Shown here one piece after another: positions 43,300 through 57,100 of a DNA stretch of 64,000 nucleotides. The position numbers and the translations under genes are program-made. Source of the stretch: Lagopus muta (Eukaryota; Chordata; Aves; Galliformes; Phasianidae). The notes under the pieces were generated by a model, which saw only the letters and a program-made list of their open reading frames with translations, was not told where the DNA came from and ran no database searches. The stretch is from positions 52,774,972 to 52,838,971 of the forward strand of contig NC_064437.1 of assembly GCF_023343835.1 (NCBI RefSeq). The letters run 5' to 3'. The first letter of the stretch is position 1. Each line of letters starts with the position of its first letter.

Positions 43300-43343
43300 G
43301 CAGCGCGGCCCAACCGTGGGGGGCAGCGCGGCCCAACCGTGGG
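43300..43343 (+). repeat. 23-base tandem duplication in promoter island
   Basis: The 21-base unit starting GCAGCGCGGCCCAACCGTGG occurs at 43300-43320 and again at 43323-43343 with a GG between. Identity is perfect, which suggests a recent duplication or a local assembly artefact. Confidence 0.8.
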
Positions 43344-43568
43344 CAGGCATCACCCCGCCAAGGGGCCCGCACCGCCAAGGGGCCGGGCCGCAGCCTCCCC
43401 AGCCCTCCGCTGCGGGCCGAGTTCCCCCGCTCTGTGGCACCCAGCCCCGCGGCACCCGGCCCCGGGCCCACGCCCACCTGCCGCCCGCTCCCCGCCGCCC
43501 ACCGCCATGCCCGGTGCCCGCGCCGCCCTCACGGCCCCGGGCAGCGCCCGCCGCCCCGCGCCTGCGCA

Positions 43569-43629
43569 CCAAGCATGCCGGGAAGCGCCGTCTCCCAGCG
43601 CTACACTACGACTCCCAGCAGGCAGCGCG
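43569..43629. promoter_or_regulatory. Paired ZNF143-type motifs
   Basis: ACTACGACTCCCAGCAGGCA (43605-43624), followed by GCGCG, closely resembles the established ZNF143 (Staf) consensus ACTACAATTCCCAGAATGCA. The reverse complement of 43569-43585, CTTCCCGGCATGCTTGG, resembles the core TCCCAGCATGC in the opposite orientation. Such sites are common in bidirectional housekeeping promoters. Confidence 0.55.
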
Positions 43630-43746
43630 CCACCACTTCTCCCTAGGGATAAAGGCAAGCCAATAGGCATGCCGCTTATAGCGCGGCCCCGCCGCTGAGA
43701 GCCAATAGGAGGAGGGCTCTTTGTGGGCTCACGCGCGACACGGAAC

Positions 43747-45253
43747 ATGGCGCCGCCGGCTCGGTATTGCGTGCCCGGTGAGTGTGGGGCCGTGCTGCTG
43801 GGGGAGGCCGGGCCGGACGGCACCGGCGCTGAGCGAGCGTCCCGCAGGCGAGCGGCTGTGCAGCACGGAGGAGGCCTCGGCGGGCAGCGGGACCTACGCG
43901 CGGCACGGCTCCATCTTCGCCTCGCTGGCTGGCTGCCTGCAGAAATGTGCCGAGGGCGGCGGGGTGAGCGCGGAGCAGGAATCCGGGGGTGCGGGGCGGG
44001 CGTGGGCGGCCCCGAGCTGAGCCTGTGTGTGCTTCGCAGCTGCCCGTGGTGTCGGTGGTGCGGGACGCGGAGGCGCAGCTGCTGCCCGGCGTGGGGGCCG
44101 TGGTGACCTGCAAGGTAGGTGCCGGGGGTGGGACGGCCCCTCGCGTGTCCCTGTGCGTGCCTGTGGCCGGGGGCTCTGCGCTTTCCTTACAGAACTCTGC
44201 GTGGAGGGCAGTGGCCAGAGCGGCGGGGACAGAGAGCAGCAGAGCAGTAAACAAGTCTCCAGGCCCAGCCTGCACTGCACAGGCACTGACTGCCTGCTGT
44301 CCCTCTGTGCAGGTGTGCAGCATCAACTCCCGGTTTGCCAAAGTGAACATCCTGTATGTTGGCTCCACACCGCTGAAATCCACCTTTCGCGGCACCATAC
44401 GGTAGGGAAAGGGCAGGGGGCGTGCTGCTTAGGGCGGGCTGCCTGCCTGGTGCTGGCCAGCTGGGTGAGGGCAGCTGCCTGGAGACATCTAGCGAGGTCT
44501 GGCCAGTGTCCAGACAGGCTGGGGCAGCTCCTGCTTGCTCTCTCTGGTATCACATTCCTGTGTCTCCTTTTCCAGGAGGGAAGACATTCGAGCCACTGAG
44601 AAGGATAAGGTCAGCAGGGCATTGCTGGGTTCAGTGCCATTGCAGCTTCCACCTCTCCAGCTCTCATCCTTCTGCTGCCTGTAGTGACTATTAAGAAATA
44701 CCTGCATTCTCCATGCACTCCTGTCCCTTCCTTCCCACACAGGTAGAAGTCTACAAGAGTTTTCGTCCTGGTGACATAGTTCTAGCCAAAGTTGTATCCT
44801 TTCCCATCACACTGGGCAGGCCCACAGGCCTGGAGGGTTTGTATTGGCAAGAGAGTTTTTCTCTTAACCCACACCCAACCAGATCTCACTGGGGGATGCA
44901 CAGTCCAACTACCTGCTGAGCACAGCAGAGAATGAGCTGGGTGTGGTAGTGGCACGCAGCGAGGCAGGTAGGAATCACCCCTTCTCTATGTGGGGAGCAG
45001 CTGATGCAGCTTGGGGAGCAAACACCCTCCTTTCCTCCCACTGCTGAGCCTTGGAGGGCCCAAGAGGAGGCCTTGCACTGCTGGGGATGGGAAATATGAA
45101 AAAAAAGTAAGCAGGAAGGAAACCTGCTGACTGGGGATGCCTGCAGGGGTGCAGATGGTTCCTATCAGCTGGTGTGAGATGCAGTGCCCACAGACACACA
45201 CCAAGGACTTCCGTAAGGTGGCCCGCGTGCAGCCGCAGTTCCTGCAGACCTAG
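43747..45253 (+). CDS. EXOSC1: Exosome complex component CSL4
   Basis: Eight exons, 43747-43777, 43848-43963, 44040-44114, 44313-44401, 44576-44609, 44743-44793, 44883-44967 and 45147-45253, are in phase and encode 195 aa, identical in length to human. CSL4 is one of the three cap subunits of the RNA exosome, which processes and degrades nuclear and cytoplasmic RNA. The N-terminal domain starts MAPPARYCVPGERLC. The S1 RNA-binding domain (about 66-147) includes VNILYVGSTPLK, YKSFRPGDIVLAKV and ISLGDAQSNYLLSTAENELG. The C-terminal zinc-ribbon-like part contains PISWCEMQCPQTHTKDFRKV. Introns are tiny (70, 76 and 89 bases for introns 1, 2 and 6). It converges on PGAM1. Confidence 0.96.
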
Positions 45254-45379
45254 CAGCCCCCTCAGGGGCACGGGGACCCCAGGAGGGAGGGCCGCTGTGG
45301 TGGGGTCCAGCAGCTTCCATGCAGCTCCACACTTGAGAGACTGGAACAGCAGGATGGATTTTGTATTTGTGCTGTAGGT
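45254..45379 (+). other. EXOSC1 3' untranslated region
   Basis: Short 3' untranslated region from the TAG stop to the polyadenylation signal. No other feature was seen. Confidence 0.65.
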
Positions 45380-45385
45380 AATAAA
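45380..45385 (+). terminator. EXOSC1 polyadenylation signal
   Basis: AATAAA 127 bases after the stop codon, followed by a T-rich downstream element (TTTTTTCTTTTTTG). Confidence 0.8.
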
Positions 45386-45894
45386 TGTTTTTTCTTTTTT
45401 GAGAGCTCTGTGTTCTGCTCAGTTACTGCCCAGACGGATTGCTCTGGAGCTGCTGGATGGGGCTGTTTCAGAGAGCAGTGCAGGGGTGAGGAAGCATGTT
45501 CCCAGCCTGATGCTGGGGAAGGGGAACAGTGAAGGGCTTTGAGGCTAGTGGTACTCAGCACGGGCTGCGGCTGCTGCACTCCTCTCCAGGGCCCCTTATC
45601 ACCTCAGGTCAAACATGCCCTGCATTAGGCCAAGGGTGTGGCACACGCCAGAGGCAGTAAACCACTGATGAGTCGCAGTGAATCACTCTTCAGCAGCAAG
45701 GATTGCAGAACTGTGCTTTGCTGTGCAGAGCCCAAGCACTTCCTGCACCCACAAGTCAGCAGCAACTTCTGCATCACAAACACGTGGTAGCACAGGAAAG
45801 AAGGCGGTAGGCAAAGTGGGAGCTCCATGCAGCCCAGGAGCACATGGCGCAGCGGCACAGAAAAACACAGGCATTAATTATTGCATATTAATAT

Positions 45895-45900
45895 TTTATT
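45895..45900 (-). terminator. PGAM1 polyadenylation signal
   Basis: AATAAA on the minus strand in an AT-rich patch. It implies a PGAM1 3' untranslated region of about 0.85 kb (to 46721), in which no other feature was recognised. Confidence 0.75.
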
Positions 45901-46721
45901 GAACTGGAACAAGACAACTGGTACTGCTGGACAGTTAGATTGACCCAGTGCAAGCCCAGGCTCACTACAGCAGCAGTGGGGGAGGCTACAGTGACAGTGC
46001 CAAGTACGTGTTTGTGGGTTGGGGGCACAATGGCATCTACACCACCTCCATGAGGCAGGACTAGGGTTGGCTTTGGCTGGAGGAAGCACATGGCAAATAC
46101 AAATTCCCAGACAACACGCTCCTTCCTTTGTCCAAAAGCAATAAGTTAAAGCATTGGCTGGTAGAGCTGGGTCAGGGTTTGCAAGTACTACTACTGGGTG
46201 CTGTACTACAACAGGAGCATGCACCACAGTACTACCCATTTGGTATCCAAGCATACTAGTCTTTGTGCCACACAGCCACGAGGGGACTAGGCACCCATCT
46301 TGGTTGCTGCCCCCTCCTGCCCACGTCCCACCGCTCCTGTTGTGCTCCTGGAATAACTAAACCAAGCAACAGAACTACAGTAACAGTGACAAGAGCTGCC
46401 GGGGAAGCAAGAGAAGCCAGGCATGGCAAAAGATTGCTTGAGAGCATCCCCCCAAGGGCTGGGAACACACAACATAGGGCTGCAGTTGCTGCCTGGCAGA
46501 GCAAGGACTCCCTTTCACACCAGACCCCTGTGCACACAGCCCCTCACCCCCCAGCTCCCAGGCTGCCTGCAGAGGTGATCCTGGTGCAGAGGGAAGGGGC
46601 CTAGTCCTGGGGAGCTGCTCCCTGCTCCAGCTCTGCAGCTCCAAGTTCCTACAGCTGTGGGGTGTGCACAGAGGGGTGGGGACGGAGGGGACTCATCTAC
46701 TTGCTAGTCTGCACACCTGCC

Positions 46722-48171
<1,450 letters not shown>

Positions 48172-48471
48172 TGCTGCTCCGGCGCTCAGCTCTCACGCTC
48201 CTCCCGCTGCCGCCGCCGCGCGCGACTGACCCACCCCGCACCGCCCCGCGCCGGGCAGTACGAGACGCGCATGCGCAGGCAGACGGAGGCGGCAGGCGAG
48301 GGAGCACGTAGCGCATGGCGGGGCCGCGAAGGGCGGCGCGACCTTCGGGTTGTGACGTCACCGCGCCGCGCCGCGATGTGGGCGCTGCTGCCCTCACTGC
48401 AAATGGCGGCGGGAGCCGGAAGCGGAAGTGAGGCAGGGCGGGGCGGGGCGGCACGTGGAGCTGGGGCGAGC
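48172..48471. promoter_or_regulatory. PGAM1/RRP12 divergent CpG-island promoter
   Basis: This 300-base CpG island lies between two divergent start codons. It holds a perfect CRE TGACGTCA at 48353-48360, an AAATGGCGGC YY1-like site near 48401-48410, and GGAA ETS-type cores near 48418-48428 (CCGGAAGCGGAAGTG). It is the tightest shared promoter in the window. Confidence 0.75.
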
Positions 48472-51400
48472 ATGGCGCGGTGCGGGAGACTGCGGGCGGG
48501 TACCGCCACTAAGCTGCGGCGGTGGCGGAAGGGACACAGCAGCGACTGCAATCCCGAGACTCGGCGGCACCGCCTGGCCGCGCGAAGCCGTTTCTACAGC
48601 CGGCCTGCCGGTGAGCGGCCTGGGGGCCGGGGTGGGACGCGATGGGGGGCGGCGCAGGGTTGGAAAAGACCTTGAAGCCCACCCGTTTCCGACCCCTGCC
48701 GTCATCTGGTTGCCATCCGCTGCGTCAAGGCCTCTGGCCCGTCCAACTGGGGCACCCACAGCTATCTGGGCAGCAGTGTCTGGGCCTCTCCACCTTCTGA
48801 GTAATGAGTTTCATCCCAAACTCAATGCCTCACTCTTCTGCACCCCTCGTTTCAGTGCTTTTCCTATGGCAAAAGCAACATCCGCGTCTCATACTGGCAG
48901 GGGAGGGTGGTGGGGATGTGGGACAGCCTGACCCCGAGTCTGCTCACCTGGCAGAGAAAAGCAATCTGACGGTGGATGCGGTGAAGCTGCACAATGAGTT
49001 GCAGTCAGGATCCCTGCGTGTGGAGCGGCCAACTGACAGCTCTCAGTTGCCCATGGAGGAGGGTGATGCTGAGGAGGCTGCCACCCAGAAGTCCTCCGGC
49101 ACCTTCCTGAGCGGGCTGAGCGACTGCACCAATGTTACCTTCAGCAAGGTGCAGCGCTTCTGGGAGTCCAACTCTGCTGCACACAAAGAGGTACCAGGGA
49201 GAGTGGGGCTGGGTGTGGGGTCCTGGGCATAGCTCCCATCCTGAGCAAGAATCCCAGGGTGCTGACGGCTCTGCTTGCTGTTGTGGCAGATCTGTGCCGT
49301 GCTGGCAGCTGTGACAGATGTGATCCGCTCACAGGGAGGCAAAGAGACTGAGACTGAGTACTTTGCTGCACTGGTGAGTGACCACCACTGGGTTTGATGG
49401 GAGCTCCCAGGGGTGCTATGCTCGTGTTGGAGGCTTTGGGCATCCCCTGGAAGAGACACTGTTGAGTTGCCCTTTGTTTCTCTATCCCCTTCCCCAAAAC
49501 TTTGGGAAAGGCTGGCCTGCTGCAAACCCCTCCTTTTTTCCCCAGATGACCACACTGGAGGCAGTGGATTCCCCTGAGTCAGTGGCTGCTGTTGCGTACT
49601 TGCTTAACCTTGTCTTGAAGCGGTGAGCTGCTGACTGGTGTGGGTAGAACTGCCACGGCAGGATGGGGTCTGGCACAGTCCCAGGGGTGGGCTGGGGGTG
49701 CCAATCCCTATGTGATTGCCTGCTCTTTGCCCTTTCTCCCCACAGAGTCCCCAGTCCAGTACTCATAAAGAAGTTCTCAGACGCTTCAAAAGCCTTCATG
49801 AGTATCATATCCTCACAGGCCTGCAGCAGCTCCACCTCTGCACTGCGATGGGTGAGTTGCAGAGAGGGGCAGGCTCTTTGGCGCATTCAGGGTGGTCTCT
49901 GTAAGGTAATACCAATATCCTTGCTGTCTCCTTGTAGGTCCTCTCATGCCTGGCCACACTGCTGCGAAAACAGGATTTGGCAGCGTGGAGCTACCCTGTC
50001 ACCCTCCAGGTCTACCACGGCTTGCTGAGCTTCTGTGTTCACACCAAACCCAAGGTGGGTTCTCAGCACCTCGTGGGTGTTGCTCCGTGGCTTGATTCTG
50101 GAGCTGGCTGTGCTCTCTGTGCCCTTGGTTTCTATGCCCCTGTATTCACCCACCTCCAGGTTCGGAAAGCAGCTCAGCACGGTGTGTGCTCTGTCCTGAG
50201 GGGGAGCGAGTTCATGTTTGGAGATGAGGCTCCTGAGCACCATCCTGCGGCACCCTCCAGTGCCAAGTTCTGCGTGCAGGAGATTGAAAAAGCTGGAGGT
50301 AGGTAGGGACAAGAGGGCGAGAGGTTTTGCAAGAGTTTAGGAGAGCCCTTAGCCATCTTTCTGTTGTTCCCTTCTTCCCAGAGCGGGGCTTCAGTTCACC
50401 CCAGCTCTGACATGGGGTCTCTGCCCAAGGCTGTTGTTATAAGTGTGGGTGCTGCTCTGCTCCACCAGGCACCAAGGAGGCTACCACCACACTGCACGTG
50501 CTGGCCCTCCTGCGGGACCTGCTGCCCTGCTTCCCTGCGGCTGTGCTGAAGACATGCTGTGAGACCCTGCTCAGAGTCATGACCCTCAGCCATGTGGTCA
50601 GTTCCCTTGTGTCCCTGCACACAGCGCCTGTGCCAGTGCCTCTACCTCAGCTCTGGCAGGCGTCAGGCTGCCTTACTGGGAATCTGCAGGACCTGAAATC
50701 AGAGCATCCCAATCAGAGCTGGCTGGTTGGCTACTGTAGAAAAGGGGGGCATAGATGGGAAGCCCCAGTGGAGATGGGGTGTCCCTGTGGGTTGGGCAGA
50801 GCATGCTTGGGGGTAGGAGTGTGAAGCACGGAGGTTCAGTTTCTTCTGACAACGTGTCCTTGCAGTTGGTGACAGCATGTGCCATGCAGGCCTTCCATAG
50901 CCTATTCAGTGCCCAGCCCAGCACGTCCTGCCTGCCAGCTGAGCTCAATGCCCAGATCATCACCGTGAGTGCGGGGACAGATAGGGAGGGATGGGGCTAC
51001 TGGCACCACTGTTCCCAACACCACTTTGCTCCCAACCCTAGGCACTGTACGACTACGTGCCCAATGCCAGTGACCTGCAGCCGCTGCTCACCTGGCTGTC
51101 CACCATGGAGAGGGCACACGTCAACCTGGGCAGGTGGGGAGAGGCTGGCGCTGGGCAGAGGGAAGACCGAGCTCCATCTCTCACCATTCTTCTCTCTCTT
51201 CTCCAGACTGCAGAAGGACCTGTGCTGGGCTCACCTGCCCCGTCTCTTCTCAGCCACCATGAATTGCTTCCTGTCCCCACACTCGCAGGTGGTGGCAGCT
51301 GCAGCACAGACCCTTGAGGTACCAAGTGCGCACTGCCTAGGTCCTTGTGGCCAGGCTGGGATCTGGGATCTGCCTGGGCACTTGAGGCTGCTCTGTGTTG

Positions 51401-54400
51401 GGTCTTAGTCCTCTGTCCTGCCCTGGGCTGGCACATGCACAGCTCAGCACCCAACTGTTTCCATGTCTGCAGACCCTCCTGAATGAGTGCATTGCTCCCC
51501 ACATGGATGAACTAGGCAATGTCTCTGCATCTGCTCCAGCCCCTGGCTCCTACCTTTGCAAGATGTTCAGGTGAGGAACGGTGGTGGGTGGGAGAGGCTG
51601 TCACCATGGGCCCAGCTCAGTCCCTGTCACCACCTATCTCTCCTTGTCAGGTCGGTGGAGGAAGGCCTGACATACCGTTTCCATGCGGCATGGGATGGCG
51701 TGCTGCAAGTACTGGAGGTTTTCTTCGAGGTGTGTGGGAAGCAGTGCCATCCCATCATGAAGAAGGTGAGCGAGACAGGGAGTCTTCAGGGCCAGTAAGC
51801 TCTGGTGGCTCCTTGCTCAGCCTCCTGCTTGTCCCCACAGTGCCTGCAGTCCCTGTGTGACCTGCGCCTCTCTCCGCACTTCCCCTACACCACTGAGGTG
51901 GACCAGGCGGTGGGGGCTGCTGTTGGTGCCATGGGCCCTGAGGTGCTGCTGGAAGCTGTTCCCCTGCAGATCGACGGCAAGGAGTGAGCATGACCCTGGG
52001 CTGGTCTGGGGGGTCCAGCGGTAGCAGATGCTTATCTTTAGCAGAGAAATTTTCTTCTGTCAGCTGGGGCTTGTCTGCTTGATCACAGCAGGCACCTTGT
52101 GTAGTTCCCGGCCTCAGCTGCTATGACGGCTGCCTGGAGTCTCACTGTGCCCAGCTCTGGGGCTGTGCCCCATGCCTAAAGTCTGATGCTCCCCTGACCT
52201 TCTTCTCCCTCCGCAGGGAGACTCTGGATTTCCCCCGCAGCTGGCTGCTGCCTGTGCTGCGGGACTACGTGCAGGGCACACGGCTTGGCTTCTTCACCAG
52301 CTACTTCCTGCCCTTGGCAGCCACTCTGAAGAGCAGAGGTGAGGAGCAGTGGATGGCGGGGCTCTGGGTACACAGTGTTGGGTGCTCTGCAGGAGCTCCA
52401 CTCAGGGCAGAGCCACCTCCACTGTTCTGTTCATTTCCCCCTCCTCTTTTGCAGCCTTGGAGTTTGCCCAAGCTGGGAAGAGCCTTGAATCCAAGATCTA
52501 TGACACACTGCAGTGGCAGGTAACAGAGTGCCCGCCGCCCCCACCACTGCCTACCTGCAGTGCTAGCCTGAGTCCTGGCTGAGGGATGCTGGTCTTCCAC
52601 TGACTCCTTTGCTTCCAGGTCTGGACCCTGCTGCCTGGCTTCTGCACCCGCCCCACAGACGTGGTGGAGGCTTTCAAGGGGCTGGCACGCACCCTGGGCA
52701 TGGCCATTAGCGAGCGCCCGGACCTCCGCCCCACCGTGTGCCAGGCCCTACGCACCCTCATCCACCACGGCTGTGGGACAGGTTGGGCACAGACATTGCC
52801 ATGGCAAGGGGGACCGTCCCTGTTCCCCACAGTGACCCAGTGAGGGCAGATGTGGGTTGTGATGCTGATGTGCACACCCTTGTCCTTCTTTCTCCAGATG
52901 CAGAGCGAGCAGAAGTGGGTCGTTTTGCCAAAAATTTCCTGCCCATCCTATTCAACGTGTATAGCCAACCTGAGGAGGATGGGGGCAGCAGTGGTCAACG
53001 GCGCTCTGTGCTGGACACCGTGCGTGCCTATCTGACCATCACGGACCCACAGGTGAGTATCTGGGGATATGGGGCAGGCTGCTGGCCATAGCCGTTTTCT
53101 TCTGGCACAAGAAGGTCTTGCTGAGCCAGCTGGAGAGCCTGCAGCTTGACTCCAGGTGTGCATAGGCGCGGGAGGGGCTGCATGACTGACTCTGTGCCTG
53201 CCCTGCAGATGGTGTGTGGGTTCCTGCAGAAAGCCAGTGAGAAACTGACCAGTCCTGAGAGCACAGAGTTTGCCAGGTAACACCCAGGGGTTGATACTGA
53301 AGGGTGAATCTGTTGGGTCCCTCCTACTGAGCAGCGCTCAGGCTGTCTCCTGTAGGATACGTCATTCTCATGCATCAAACAGTGCTCCTAGGCAGAGTCC
53401 TAAGCTTGGTTGGGGAGTGTTGATGGTCCTGTGCTTATCTTCCTCCTTATTTCTCTGTGCTGCAGGCTCTCCATTCTGGACCTGGTTGTGGCAATGTCTC
53501 CCTATGCCAGTGAGCAGGCCCTAGGCTCCCTGTACCAGACTATCCAGCCTTCCCTCCAGGTCAGTTTGCTGCCAGCCTCACCAGCACAGCGAAGCCTCTC
53601 ACTGTGCCAAAGGCCATCCTGACGGCAGTGTCACTGCTTGTCCGTGCAGAGCAAGGATCACAGCATGCAGAAGAAGGCATACCGTGTGCTGGAGGAAGTA
53701 TGTGCTGCCCCGCATGCCCCGTGCCAGGCCTTTGTCCACTCACACCTGGAAGACTTGCAGGCAGTGCTGCTGGATTCACTCAAGAGTGCAGCGTCCCCAG
53801 CCAAGAGGGTGAGAGCGAGGGCTGCTGTGGGAAGGGGACAGGGCTGTGTCCCTGTATCTGACTGTGCTGGGCTCTTTCTCTCCTCAGCCCCGGCTGAAGT
53901 GCCTGTTCCACATTGTAAAGCAGCTCTCAGCTGAGCATGAGCCCTTCATCACTGCCCTGGTCCCAGAGGTGAGTGTGGGACTTGGGTGCACACTTGGGTG
54001 ACTGTGGGGTTGTGACATGCATTGTGCCTCCAGGTCATCCTGTGCACCAAGGAGGTGTCGGTGGGAGCCCGCAAGAATGCCTTCATGCTGCTGGTGGAGA
54101 TGGGACATGCTTTCATCCGCTTTGGGCCCACTCCCCAAGGTAAGCAGCTGTTGCTCAGCCCCACCACTGCTCTCATCCAGGGGGTCAGACCTATGCTTGC
54201 CCCACGTCCTGAGCTGTCCCCTCTTGCAGAGGCTATGGAGCGGTTCCTGCTCTTGGTCTACGCGGGGCTGACGGGTTCGGTCACCATGATCAGCTGCACG
54301 GTGCTGGCACTCACACGCCTGTTCTTTGAGTTCAAAGGTAAGCAACAGCTGCAAGGACAGAGTATGGGGGCACAGCACTGCCAGGCAACAGGACAGGACT

Positions 54401-57100
54401 GTGCCCGCCAGTGCACACTGAGCACTGCTGCATTGCAGATTACATGGAGCTGAGCGTGGTGGAGCAGCTGCTGCAGAACATCTGCCTGCTGCTGGGCTCT
54501 CGCACACGTGATGTGGTGAAGGCAGCTCTGGGCTTCCTTAAAGTCATGCTGCTGCTGGTTGACACCACACTGCTGGCCAAGCACGTCCAGACTATGGTGA
54601 GAGCACCGCATGGGGCGGGAGGGCACAGCTGAGCTGCTGTAGGATAGGTGTGAGTGATGCAGGGAGGTGGCAAGAGGGGTGCAGGAGAAGGGTGAGGGAC
54701 CAGGTGTTCAGGACAGGGATCTCTGACCTCAGAAGTCTGTCTGTGCTGGCAGCTGGAGGCCATAGGCAGCCTTTCAGATGACATGAGGCGCCACTTCCGC
54801 ATGAAGCTGAGAAACCTCTTCACCAGATTCATCCGCAAATTCGGGTGAGCCGGGGCTGCTGGGAGCAGTGCTGAGCGCTGTGGGAGTTTCCTGCACTGCT
54901 CTGCAGGATCTAATTGCTTTTTGTCCCCTCAGCTTCGAGCTGGTGCAGGGACTGCTGCCAGCTGAGTTCCACAAGGTTCTGGTGAATATCCGCAAGGCTG
55001 AAGCTCGCAGCCGCAAGCAGCGTGCCCTGAGGCAAGCAGCTGCAGAGACAGAGGAGGAGGAAGCACCAGCCCAGCCCAGAGGAGACAGGTAGAGATGGGC
55101 TGGGGTGAAGCCTCAGCAGAGGGCCTGGTGCTGGATCTGCTTGGGTGACACCCGTAGAGATGCTGATGGCATCACTGGAATTGGCATACGATGCTGTGGG
55201 CAGGCTGGGGCTTGCATCTCTGCCTTGCTCTGCCTGCATTGTGCTTTCTGCCTTGTGCCCAGCATGGAGGAGATCCTGGCAGACTCAGAGGAGGAGGAGG
55301 AAGAGGAGGAACGGCAACGGGGCAAGGTGCGGAAGAAACAAGCACGGCAGAAGGGCCAAGCGTGGCTGAAAGAAGGGGAAGAGGATGAGCCTCTCAACTT
55401 CCTGGATCCCAATGTGTCCCAGCGAGTGCTGGGTGAGCAACAGAACCTTTGTAGTGGGGTACAGCTGACTGGGGAGTGGGTCCTTCCCCAGGCCCTGACT
55501 CATCTCTGTGTGTAGCCACTGAGCCAAGCCTGAAAAGGCCCAGAGGAGTGAAGCACGACTTCCAGGTGTCTGAGGATGGGCGCCTGATCATCCACGATGA
55601 GGAGGAAGAGGTGGACAATGATGAAGCCAAAGGTACTGTCTAACTGGACTTGCTCTGAATCTTGGTATGGTTTTTTTCCTGCCCATCTGTATGTATGCAC
55701 TGACTCCTTTGTCCTGTGCCCCAGGAGTGGACGAGGAAGTGGCAGATGTGCTGCAAGAAGTGGGCCTTCGCAGTGTGAGTGTGGGGCACAGGGGAAACAC
55801 AGCATGCCTGAGCTGTGACTGCCTAGGAACTGCTTAGAGTGGGGCAGGAGGCTGCAGTGGGACAGAGGATGTGTGGTGGGTGTGGAAGGTCTCTGGGTCC
55901 CATGGAAAGAAGCAGGAAGTCGTGGGCCCATGGAAGGACAGCACTGTAAGGACAAGCTAGCTGCAGTGACCCCGTATCTTTTTTCTGCAGAAGAAAAGTC
56001 AGAAGCGTCGGTTCAGAGAAGAGCCAGATGATGATGAACCAGAGACTGGGACCTACTCTCAGTACAGAGGTAATTGCATGTCATGTCTGTGCCCACTCTG
56101 CGGGTGCCAGAACAGGCTGGGCTGCTCCAAGGCAGCTGGCTCTGAGTTGCTTGCTTGTGTAAAGTTATTGCACTTTTGTGCTGCTCTCCTGTCCTCACAC
56201 CTAAGAGCTGGAGGCAGAAACAGGAACAGCTCCTCCAGTATGGCAGGTGGTGAGGAGAAGCCTAGCCTTGACCCCCCTTTCCAACACTCACTCTTTTCTA
56301 GCTGGAGGCTCTGGGATCCACCGGCCACTGGACAAGAAGCCAGCCTTTGGTGCAGAGTACAGATCCAAGGTGAGAGCCCAAGAGGTGGCAGAGTTTTGAG
56401 GAGAGATGTCTTGGCTCTGCTGGGGCAGGATTTCTGCTGGTCCTGGGGACAAGGAAGCGCTGTGCTCCAAAAGGAGTTGCCCAATGCTCAGTACTCATTA
56501 ATATTTCCAACCTGCCTGGCAGTTCCTGCTCACCTCACATGTGCTTGGTGCTGTGGCATCACTTGGGTGGGAGATCGGCCCTGGGAGCCACATGCACAGC
56601 TGGCACCCCATTGCAGCATAGCCTTTGATGTGACTGTGTACCAGGGCTGTCCAGAATGGAACACTCACATTTCCCTTTGTGCTGCATCTCATCCAATGTT
56701 GGTATATCCTACAGAAAGGCAAAGGTGATGTGAAGAAGAAGGGCCAGCTTGACCCCTATGCCTACATCCCCCTGAACAGAGCTAAACTCAACAAAAGGTG
56801 GGACTGAGCAGGAAGGGCATGGGGTAGGGAATGGGGGATATCCTGGGTCTGATCCTGTTCACTGTTACCATTTTTCATGGTCTGAGGGCTCCCTGCCCAC
56901 CTCTGTGTTGCTCACTGCAGCCACTTTGCACAGGCCTGTGCAGGGACTGTGCCTTGTACCCACACTAACCTGTCTGCTTGCTCCTTCCTCCCTCCAGGAA
57001 GCAGGCAAAAATGCAAGGTCAGTTCAAGGGCCTGATGAAGGGTGCCCAGCGTGGGGCCAAGGCTGGGCGCAAGAACCGGCTGAAGGACCGTCGCCCTTGA
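48472..57100 (+). CDS. RRP12: Ribosomal RNA processing protein 12
   Basis: 34 exons, all in phase, give 1293 aa (human 1297): 48472-48610, 48955-49190, 49290-49373, 49546-49622, 49746-49851, 49938-50054, 50160-50298, 50469-50596, 50866-50964, 51042-51133, 51207-51318, 51473-51570, 51651-51765, 51841-51983, 52217-52338, 52455-52519, 52619-52781, 52898-53052, 53209-53276, 53466-53559, 53650-53808, 53888-53968, 54034-54139, 54230-54337, 54439-54596, 54753-54844, 54933-55088, 55263-55432, 55516-55632, 55725-55774, 55991-56069, 56302-56369, 56715-56797, 56998-57100. RRP12 is a nucleolar HEAT-repeat karyopherin-like factor for maturation and export of both ribosomal subunits. Conserved blocks include [40 protein letters not shown] and [20 protein letters not shown]. 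An acidic tract (SEEEEEEEE, in exon 28) and a basic C-terminus (KNRLKDRRP) follow. An upstream in-frame acceptor for exon 2 exists at 48855. Confidence 0.96.

Larger units (their letters stand above)
42205..43746. promoter_or_regulatory. ZDHHC16/EXOSC1 divergent CpG-island promoter
   Basis: This 1.54 kb separates the start codons and becomes an intense CpG island from about 43.1 kb. The ZDHHC16 start codon probably follows a noncoding first exon within this stretch. CCAAT boxes lie at 43660-43664 and 43702-43706, close to EXOSC1. ZNF143-type sites lie at 43569-43585 and 43605-43629. Confidence 0.65.

Noticed and set aside
55089-55262. Possible box C/D snoRNA in an RRP12 intron (GATGCTGATGG)
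   Set aside because: No matching D box with a terminal stem was found. Ribosome-biogenesis genes often host snoRNAs, but nothing here meets the criteria.
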